Part shown: piece by piece, positions 1 to 6,300 of the stretch
How the letters are laid out: each line of letters starts with the position of its first letter
Numbering within the stretch: position 1 is the stretch's first letter
Source of the DNA: Treponema sp.
GTDB lineage: Bacteria; Spirochaetota; Spirochaetia; Treponematales; Breznakiellaceae
Direction of reading: 5' to 3'
NCBI GenBank assembly: GCA_031271075.1
Contig: JAISWN010000364.1
Location: 1 to 7,976 of the forward strand
DNA length: 7,976 nucleotides
Position numbers and translations under genes: made by a program
The notes under the pieces: model-generated
The model's input: the letters and a program-made list of their open reading frames with translations, nothing else
Database searches by the model: none
What the model was told of the DNA's origin: nothing

Positions 1-1465
1 TCGCCAGGGCCCGGGCAAGGGCGATACGCTGGCGCTGCCCGCCGGAAAGCCCGACCCCCCGCTCTCCCACCAGGGTTTCGTAGCCTTCCTCCATTTTGCT
101 GATAAAACTATGGGCGTCGGCCTGGGCGGCCCGTTTCATAATGGCGCCCTCGTCAAGTTCCGGCCGGCCGTAGGCAATGTTGCCCTTCACCGAATCGGAA
201 AAGAGGAACACATCCTGCATGGCGAGCCCTATGTGCCGTCTGAGGGAGGAAAAGGTGTAGTTCCGCACATTCGTCCCGTCCAGGAGCACTTCCCCGGAAT
301 CGGGTTCGTAAAAGTGGGTAAGCAGGTTAATCAAGGATGTCTTCCCCGATCCGGTACTCCCCAGGATACCGATAATTTCCCCCGGTTCGGCTTTGAAGCT
401 GATGTCTTCAAGGATGGTGTTCCCGCCGATGTTGAGATTCACCTGCCGGAACTCAATACCCCCGGCGGGGCGGCCGGAAAGCTCCACCGCTTTCGGGGCG
501 TCGGAAAAGCCCTTGGGGGCTTCCAGCACTTCCCGAATCATCACCGCCGTGGCGTTGTAACGCTGCAGATCCGCCAGAATAACCGCCAGCATACGCAGGG
601 GGTTTGCCAAGGCCCAGGTGAGGGAAGAAAAGGCCAGGTACTGGCCCCCGGTCATGCGGCCCCGGATCAGAAAGAGCCCCCCCACTACCAGGGTGATAAT
701 GATCAGCAGGTTGCTCAGCAATTCCAGGATCGGCTGGTACCGGGCGGCAATAAGGGCGTTGCCGCAGCTTACATCCCTGAATTCGGCGTTGTGCTTTTCA
801 AAGTTTCCAATTTCGTAGTTTTCCCGGGCAAAGGCCTTGACCACCCGGTTGCCGTCGATGTTTTCGGTTACCACCGTTCCCAGGCTGGTCAGCTTCTGTC
901 TGAGGAGCATGAACCGGGGCCGGATGATCTTTATAAAGCGGTAGCTCACGAAAAGGATAAGGGGGGTAAGCGCCGTAAGACAGAGGGCCAGCTCCCAGTT
1001 TACAAACAAAAGAAAGATGAAAGCGCAGATAAAAAGAACCACCGAATCTACAAAGGCAAAAGAAACCCAGGAAACCGTATGACGGACCCGGTCAAGATCC
1101 TGGGTCATCCGGGTCATCAGATTGCCGGTGGGGAAACGGTGCAGGAAACGGTAATCCTGGCCCTGAACCGTCTCAAACATATCCCGGCGCAGTACCGTCA
1201 TGGCCGTATTACTCATGGGTTCAAGAAACACATTGTGCATGATGTAACGCAGGCTTAGACGGGTTACCTGGACTATAAACATCGTCACCAGCAGGGGAAT
1301 CAGGGGCCTCGTGTTTCCCGGACTTATTACATCGTCTATAAGTTTTTGCGACAACATAGGATTGATGATAATCATCGCCGATGTTATGCCCGACAGAAAC
1401 ACTCCCACCAGAAATCCGGCGCGTTTCCCTTTCATGTAAGACCAAAGCCATCCAACCTGGGACAT
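1..1465 (-). CDS. ABC-type exporter, fused membrane and ATPase domains (3' end outside window)
   Basis: This is an MsbA-like type IV ABC exporter half-transporter. It sits in the inner membrane and uses ATP hydrolysis to move a substrate that cannot be predicted here. The visible 488 codons read without a break from ATG at 1465, which has a good ribosome binding site 8 bases upstream. Hydrophobic segments lie at about residues 16-38, 54-77, 133-154, 158-176, 249-268 and 276-298, giving the usual six-helix domain. The nucleotide-binding domain starts near 337, with Walker A GSTGSGKT at 369-376, the Q-loop glutamine at 417 (MQDVFLF) and the signature LSGGQRQR at 473-480. Walker B, the D-loop and the H-loop lie beyond position 1, so catalytic competence cannot be judged. 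A typical member is 570-620 residues, so roughly 100 are missing. Many such proteins work as heterodimers with an adjacent paralogue, and a partner could lie just outside the window. The family call is secure; the substrate is unknown. Confidence 0.96.
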   Translation of the reverse strand, partial: MSQVGWLWSYMKGKRAGFLVGVFLSGITSAMIIINPMLSQKLIDDVISPGNTRPLIPLLVTMFIVQVTRLSLRYIMHNVFLEPMSNTAMTVLRRDMFETVQGQDYRFLHRFPTGNLMTRMTQDLDRVRHTVSWVSFAFVDSVVLFICAFIFLLFVNWELALCLTALTPLILFVSYRFIKIIRPRFMLLRQKLTSLGTVVTENIDGNRVVKAFARENYEIGNFEKHNAEFRDVSCGNALIAARYQPILELLSNLLIIITLVVGGLFLIRGRMTGGQYLAFSSLTWALANPLRMLAVILADLQRYNATAVMIREVLEAPKGFSDAPKAVELSGRPAGGIEFRQVNLNIGGNTILEDISFKAEPGEIIGILGSTGSGKTSLINLLTHFYEPDSGEVLLDGTNVRNYTFSSLRRHIGLAMQDVFLFSDSVKGNIAYGRPELDEGAIMKRAAQADAHSFISKMEEGYETLVGERGVGLSGGQRQRIALARALA

Positions 1466-1473
1466 AAAAAAAG

Positions 1474-1480
1474 ACCTCTT
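1474..1480 (-). promoter_or_regulatory. Ribosome binding site of the ABC exporter gene
   Basis: Read on the minus strand, AAGAGGT lies 8 bases before the ATG at 1465, with a T-rich spacer between them. It is the best Shine-Dalgarno match near the reading frame's beginning and decides the start, since the next in-frame ATG (residue 11) has no comparable site. Confidence 0.75.
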
Positions 1481-1505
1481 AGTAATGTAAACCTCATTTC
1501 CCATT

Positions 1506-1535
1506 TTAATACAATCCCCCGGCATATTCCTTCAA
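1506..1535 (-). promoter_or_regulatory. Possible sigma-70-type promoter for the ABC exporter gene
   Basis: On the minus strand TTGAAG (1535-1530) and TATTAA (1511-1506) are separated by 18 bases. Each matches the consensus at four of six positions, and they lie about 40-70 bases before the start codon. A short inverted repeat, ATTCC/GGAAT (1526-1530 and 1538-1542), spans the -35 hexamer and could be an operator half-site pair or chance. The local base composition is richer in A and T than in the genes, as expected for a promoter. The match is weak and untested. Confidence 0.3.
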
Positions 1536-1551
1536 TAGGAATTACAAAACC

Positions 1552-1683
1552 ATGGGCTTTGAGATCGTCTGTGGGTTTAAAGGCGCTTACGAAGAAATGT
1601 TTACAAAGCGATACGGGGGAAGGGGGGTAAGAATAGACCTTAACAGAATGGGCGTTAACACCATAAGCCGCCTTGGACTATGA
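1552..1683 (+). CDS. Doubtful small ORF, 43 codons, unknown function
   Basis: An ATG at 1552 opens a 43-codon frame ending in TGA at 1681-1683. The predicted peptide begins MGFEIVCGFKGAYEEMF and ends NTISRLGL. It is moderately basic, contains one cysteine and has no membrane segment or signal peptide. A weak AGGA (1537-1540) lies 11 bases upstream, farther than ideal. The frame is also open upstream of the ATG back to a stop at 1507-1509. It runs opposite to all neighbouring genes and uses AGA, AGG, ATA and CTA codons more freely than they do. I recognise no family. It could be a real small protein, a remnant of a lost gene, or chance, and chance is quite possible at this length. Confidence 0.2.
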   Translation: MGFEIVCGFKGAYEEMFTKRYGGRGVRIDLNRMGVNTISRLGL

Positions 1684-1686
1684 TCC

Positions 1687-1699
1687 GGGGCCTAGCCCC
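1687..1699. repeat. Short GC-rich inverted repeat
   Basis: GGGGC (1687-1691) and GCCCC (1695-1699) can pair around a CTA loop. An alternative 6-base pairing, CTAGCC (1692-1697) with GGCTAG (1712-1717), overlaps it, so the two structures would exclude each other in RNA. Neither strand has a T-run next to the stem, so this is not a standard intrinsic terminator. Its role is unknown. Confidence 0.4.
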
Positions 1700-1755
1700 T
1701 ATATCGACAGCGGCTAGTATCCTGGCACGATTAAACTTGCGGATTTGGGCGCATT

Positions 1756-1840
1756 CCCACCTACGGCGGGAACCGGGCTATCCGCTTCAATTCCTCGACC
1801 CCCTGTGGGGGATCTGCGGGATTTCCGCTTCTATCCCTTG
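1756..1840 (-). repeat. Two-unit intergenic repeat: hairpin plus conserved 20-base motif, twice
   Basis: On the plus strand the motif GGGCTATCCGCTTCAATTCC (1775-1794) recurs as GGGATTTCCGCTTCTATCCC (1818-1837), 16 of 20 bases identical and exactly 43 bases apart. The similarity extends a few bases on each side. Each copy is preceded at 4-6 bases by a small GC hairpin: CCCAC-CTACG-GCGGG (1756-1770, one mismatch in the stem) and CCCCC-TGT-GGGGG (1799-1811). The hairpin sequences differ while the motif is kept, the pattern expected of a structured repeat or RNA element rather than coding sequence. A short stretch, TGCGGATTT at 1738-1746, may be a worn fragment of a third copy. Read in the direction of gltBD transcription, the motif contains GAAGCGGA in both units. 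It may be a REP-like or miniature mobile element, or a 3' untranslated RNA motif. The pairing and the repeat are seen directly; the role is inferred. Confidence 0.7.
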
Positions 1841-1860
1841 CACTCTGCCAAGCCTTGCGT

Positions 1861-1875
1861 TTTCCCGCCGGGAAA
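1861..1875 (-). terminator. Hairpin downstream of gltD, weak terminator candidate
   Basis: TTTCCC (1861-1866) and GGGAAA (1870-1875) form a perfect 6-base stem around a GCC loop, 23 bases after the gltD stop. The position suits the end of the gltBD transcript, but no T-run follows the stem on the minus strand. It could slow or protect the 3' end of the mRNA rather than terminate transcription, or belong to the neighbouring repeat element. Confidence 0.3.
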
Positions 1876-1897
1876 CAAAGCCGCACAAACTCCCAGG

Positions 1898-3349
1898 CTA
1901 CAAACTCCGCACAATCGCCTCGGCGGCGGCCCGGCCTTCCGCCATGGCCCGGACCACGAGGCTCGCGCCGTTCCTGGCGTCCCCGGCGGCCCAAACCTTG
2001 GGCTTGCTGGTGTGGAAGGTTCCCCGGGTCTTGATGTTGCCCCGCTCATCGGTCTCAAGTCCCAGATCGGCCACCACCCCGCCCTGTACCACGTGGGTAA
2101 AGCCCATGGCCAGGAGTACCAGATCGGCGGCGATTTCAAAGTCCGTATCCGGCGTCTCTTTCATTACCCGGCGGCCCTTCTCCTGGGTCCAATCCACCTT
2201 GCAGGCCCGGATTGAATCGACCCTGCCGTCTCTGCCCTTGAACTCCCTGGTGTTGACCGACCAGAGCCGATCGCTTCCCTCTATATGGGAGCTTGAGGTC
2301 TTGAGTACCGTGGGCCAGAGGGGCCAGGGGGCCGATTCGGGCCGGTGTTCCGGGGGTTTGGGCATCACCTCTATCTGGGTAACGCTCCGGGCGCCCTGGC
2401 GGTTGGCGGTACCAACGCAGTCGGAGCCGGTGTCGCCGCCGCCGATAACCACTACCCGCTTGCCGTAGGCGGTAATGGGTTCTATCCCCTCGGTTTCCTC
2501 GCCTCCCAGGGCGCGGTTCTGGAGGCTGAGGAAGTCCAGAGCCTGGACAATGCCGGAGAGTTCCCGGCCAGGAACTTTCAGATCCCGGGCGTCCCTGGCG
2601 CCAATGGTGAGGAGTACCAGATCGAAAGAGGATTCCAGGGTCCTGGGATCGATAAGCTCCCCGTCTTTTCCCAGGGTGCCGAAGGCGTAAGCGGCGGAGC
2701 CTATCCGGACCCTGGTTTTAAAGATCACCCCCTCCTCCTCCATGATCCTTACCCGCCGGTCGATGAAAGCCTTGTCCAGCTTGAAATCCGGAATGCCGTA
2801 ACGGAGGTAGCCGCCAACCTTACGATCCCCCTCGTAGACCGTAACGGAAAAACCGGCCCGGTTGAGGTACCAGGCGGCGGAGAGCCCGGCAGGGCCGGCC
2901 CCCACCACCGCCACCTTCCTGCCGTTCCGCCTTTTCGGCGGCAGGGGGTTCACCAGGCCCAGGCTGAAAGCCTTCTCGATTACCGCAAGCTCGTTCTGCC
3001 TGACGGTTACCGGATCGTCGTTAGCCCCCAGGACGCAGGAAGCCTCGCAGAGGGCGGGACAGACCCGACCGGTAAATTCCGGAAAGGGGGTGGTGTCCTG
3101 AAGTATGGCCCAGGCCCCCGCCCAGTCGCCCCGGTAGAGCCGATCCTGCCATTCGGGCATGGTATTGCCCACCGGGCAGGCCCAGTGGCAGAAGGGCACC
3201 CCGCAGTCCATGCAGCGGGAAGCCTGCTCCATCCGTTCCCTGTCGGGAAGCCGGAGTTCCACTTCGCTGTAGTCGTTGATCCGTTCCTCAACCGGGCGGT
3301 AACCCGCCACCTGCCGCTTAACCGTTAAAAACGCTCCGGGTTTTCCCAT
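1898..3349 (-). CDS. gltD: Glutamate synthase (NADPH) small subunit
   Basis: This is the beta subunit of glutamate synthase. It oxidises NADPH through FAD and passes electrons via iron-sulfur clusters to the FMN and 3Fe-4S centres of GltB. It is complete at 483 residues, close to the usual 470-490. The N-terminal cluster domain has C46, C49, C54 and C58 (CMDCGVPFCHWAC) and C97, C101 and C105 (CPALCEASC). By analogy with related enzymes these seven, with an acidic or amide residue near 118-120, would hold two 4Fe-4S clusters. The FAD site is VVGAGPAGLSAA (GxGxxG at 150-155). The NADPH site is VIGGGDTGSDC (from 301, glycines 303-305 and 308). The C-terminal FAD-contact segment AAGDARNGASLVV begins near 454. 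ATG at 3349 is chosen because it lies one base after the gltB stop and has GGAG 6 bases upstream. Coupled translation with gltB is expected. No defect is visible. Confidence 0.97.
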   Translation of the reverse strand: MGKPGAFLTVKRQVAGYRPVEERINDYSEVELRLPDRERMEQASRCMDCGVPFCHWACPVGNTMPEWQDRLYRGDWAGAWAILQDTTPFPEFTGRVCPALCEASCVLGANDDPVTVRQNELAVIEKAFSLGLVNPLPPKRRNGRKVAVVGAGPAGLSAAWYLNRAGFSVTVYEGDRKVGGYLRYGIPDFKLDKAFIDRRVRIMEEEGVIFKTRVRIGSAAYAFGTLGKDGELIDPRTLESSFDLVLLTIGARDARDLKVPGRELSGIVQALDFLSLQNRALGGEETEGIEPITAYGKRVVVIGGGDTGSDCVGTANRQGARSVTQIEVMPKPPEHRPESAPWPLWPTVLKTSSSHIEGSDRLWSVNTREFKGRDGRVDSIRACKVDWTQEKGRRVMKETPDTDFEIAADLVLLAMGFTHVVQGGVVADLGLETDERGNIKTRGTFHTSKPKVWAAGDARNGASLVVRAMAEGRAAAEAIVRSL

Positions 3350-3350
3350 C

Positions 3351-6300
3351 TTACACTCCCACCGCGATGTCCTGGCGCCGCCGGATTTCGTAGACCTTCT
3401 GATCCAGTTCAGCGATCCGCATCTTGTCCAGGGCCAGTTTGTACTCTACCGGCAGCACCTTGACGAACCTGGTACGGTTTTCCACCCAGTTGTCCAGTAT
3501 AGTCTGGGCATAGGCCGAAGCGGTCCAATAGATATGCTTCTGTATCATCTCTTTAACGAAATTCTCATCCGCCGTATTGTCGAAGCCGGAAAGCTCCACC
3601 ATGCCCCGGTTGAGGAAGAACTCGAAGTTTCCGTTGATGTTAAACACGTAGGCGATGCCCCCGGACATACCGGCGGCAAAGTTCCGGCCCACAGGCCCCA
3701 GCACCACCAGGCGGCCGCCGGTCATGTACTCGGCGCAGTGATCCCCCGCGCCCTCCACCACCGCCAGGGCGCCCGAATTCCGCACGCAGAAACGTTCCCC
3801 GGCCACCCCGGCAACGTAAAGCTCCCCCGACGTGGCCCCGTACAGCACCGTGTTGCCCACGATGATGTTCTTCTCCGTGTCGAAGGTGGAGCCTTCCGGG
3901 GGAGCCACCACAATACGGCCGCCGGAAAGGCCCTTGCCCAGGTAGTCGTTGGTATCCCCCGCCAGACGGAAGGTGATCCCTTTGGCGAGGAAGGCCCCGA
4001 AGCTCTGCCCCGCCGAGCCGGTAAAGTCCACGGTAACAAAATTTTCGGGCAGCCCCTGGCCGCCGAAACGCCGGCTTACCTCGTAGGAAAGCATGGCCCC
4101 CACCGCCCGGTCGGTGTTTTTGACCGGCAGGGCAAAGGCAGCGGGGATCTTCCGATCCAGGGCGGCGAGACACTTGTCAATGAGAACCCGGTCAAGGATA
4201 CCCTCTATCTTGTGGATCTGGTTCTGGACGCAGCGCAGCGCGTCCCCGCCGGGAATATGGGCGGGGCCTTCGGCCTTGTAGAGAAGGGCCGAAAGATCCA
4301 CCCCGGCGGCCTTACGCAGGGCAAGCGCCGGGCCGGGGAGAAGCCCCTGTCCGCCGGCAAGGTTTTCCACGGCAAAATTTGCCGAATCTTCCGGGTTGAT
4401 TTTCCGCTGAACCAGCAGATCCGCCCGGCCGACAAGCTCGTCGAAACGCCTGAAGCCCAGGGATGCCATTATCTCCCGCGCCTCCTCGGCGATGAACCGG
4501 AAAAAGTTGATAAGGTGGGCCGCCTTGCCGGAAAAACGCTTCCGCAGTTCCGGATCCTGGGTGGCGACCCCCATGGGGCAGGTGTTCTCGTGGCACTTCC
4601 GCATCATCACACAGCCCAGGACGATAAGGGTGGATGTGCCGAAACCGAATTCCTCCGCCCCCAGCATCCCGGCGATGACGATGTCCCTGCCGGTTTTCAA
4701 CTGGCCGTCGGTCTGGAGCCGCACCCGGCCCCGGAGGCCGTTCCGCACCAGCACCTGGTGGGTTTCCGCAAGCCCCAGCTCCCAGGGAAGCCCCGCGTGG
4801 CGGATGCTTGACTGGGGGCTTGCCCCGGTGCCCCCGTCGTAGCCGGAGATAAGGATATTGTCCGCGTGGGCCTTGGCAACTCCCGCGGCAATGGTGCCCA
4901 CCCCGCTTTCCGACACCAGCTTGACGCTGATTCGGGCCTGGGAGTTGGAATTTTTCAGATCGAATATCAGTTCCGCCAGGTCTTCGATGGAGTAAATGTC
5001 GTGATGGGGAGGCGGGCTTATCAGGGTAACCCCCGGGGTTGAATGGCGGGTTCTGGCGATAGGAGCCGCCACCTTACCGCCGGGAAGCTGGCCCCCCTCG
5101 CCGGGCTTGGCCCCCTGGGCTATCTTGATCTGGAGTTCCACGGCGTTTGCCAGGTATTCACTGGTAACCCCAAAACGGCCCGAGGCAACCTGCTTGATGG
5201 CGCTTCTGAGCCAGCGGCCACCGGGCAGTACCGGGAAGCGCTCCGCATCCTCCCCGCCCTCCCCGGAATTGGAGCGGCCCTCAATCGAGTTGAGGGCTTC
5301 CGCTATGGTCTCGTGGGCCTCTTTCGAAATTGAGCCGAAGGACATGGCCCCGGTGGTAAAGCGCTTCATGATCTCCCCGGCGCTTTCCACTTCCTCCAGG
5401 GGGATGGGGCTTCCGGGGGCGTCTTTTACCGTGCCGGGAGCGGCGAAGTCCAAAAGGCCCCGGATAACATGGGGGCTCCGGTTAAGCTGGTCGGAAAGTT
5501 CTGAAAACCGCTTGAACTTGCCGTAGTCGCCGGTGCGGGCAGCCCACTGCAAAAGGTGGATGGTATCGGGGTTCCAGGCGTGGCGCTCCCCGGTCTTCCG
5601 CCAACTGTACTGCCCGGCCCCTTCCAGAAGGTAGGCGGAAATCGCCGGATCATCCCCCCGGCGCAGGGCTTCTTTGGCGGCCCGGTAATGGCCCAGGGCC
5701 TCCGCCTCCAACTCGGCAAAGCCCGCGCCGCCTATACGGCTCAGGGTTCCCCGGAAGCACTTTTCTATCACCCCTTCCCCCAGCCCCAGGGCCTCAAAGA
5801 TCTGGGCGCCCCGGTATGAACGGAGGGTGCTGGTTCCCATCTTGGACATCACCTTGAGGACCGCCTTTCCCATGCCTTTGAGGTAGTTCTTCATGGCATG
5901 GGCAAAGTCCCCGGTTTCCCCGGCCTCAGGCCCCCGGCAGATCGCCGCTATGGCCGCCAGGGCCCCGTAGGGAACGATCAGGTCGGCGCCGTAACCGAAG
6001 AGCAGGGCAAAATGCATAATCTCCCTGGGTTCGGCGCTTTCGACGATCAGGGAAGCCTTCATCCGCAGGCCCCGCTTGATAAGGCCGTGGTGTACCGCCC
6101 CCACGGCAAGGAGGGCGGGAACGGCCGCCAAACCCGCCTCCGCCTTCAGGGCCTTGCGATCCGAGAGGACCAGGAGGCTCAGCCCTTCCTCCACCGCCCC
6201 GGCGGCCTCGTCAACCAGCCGATCCAGGGCCGCTTCCAAGGCGCAGGGCTTCCCGCTCTCCGTTCCCTGGCTTGTACTCTCCCCTTCGCTAAAAACCGCG

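Larger units (their letters stand above)
1466..1897. other. 432-base gap between gltD and the ABC exporter gene
   Basis: No convincing gene fills this gap. From right to left it holds a palindromic hairpin (1861-1875), a two-unit hairpin-plus-motif repeat (1756-1840), a second GC hairpin (1687-1699), a doubtful plus-strand ORF (1552-1683), and the leader of the ABC exporter gene with a possible promoter (about 1466-1542). The part between 1480 and 1680 is visibly richer in A and T than the flanking genes. No clover-leaf tRNA, CRISPR array or transposase fragment was seen. The repeat-rich half lies directly downstream of the gltBD operon and is probably transcribed as its 3' tail. Confidence 0.7.

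Noticed and set aside
110..1258. A 382-codon plus-strand open frame opposite the ABC exporter
   Set aside because: The minus strand encodes an uninterrupted exporter with Walker A, Q-loop and signature motifs, while the plus-strand product has low-complexity composition and no recognisable domain.
1221..1451. A 76-codon minus-strand frame near the exporter start
   Set aside because: It overlaps the exporter N-terminus in another frame. The exporter frame gives six membrane helices and the ATPase motifs and has the better ribosome binding site.
1680..2468. A 262-codon plus-strand open frame spanning the gap and the end of gltD
   Set aside because: More than two thirds of it lies over the gltD coding region and the rest over the hairpin repeat. 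The composition is unlike a protein family and no clear ribosome binding site precedes it.
2345..3328. A 327-codon plus-strand open frame opposite gltD
   Set aside because: It is a shadow of gltD, whose cysteine clusters and nucleotide-binding motifs are all in place on the minus strand.
3534..4811. A 425-codon plus-strand open frame opposite gltB
   Set aside because: It lies wholly within the well-supported gltB frame, whose GC-rich codon positions suppress stops on the other strand. The translation is rich in His, Pro, Gly and Arg and matches no family I know.
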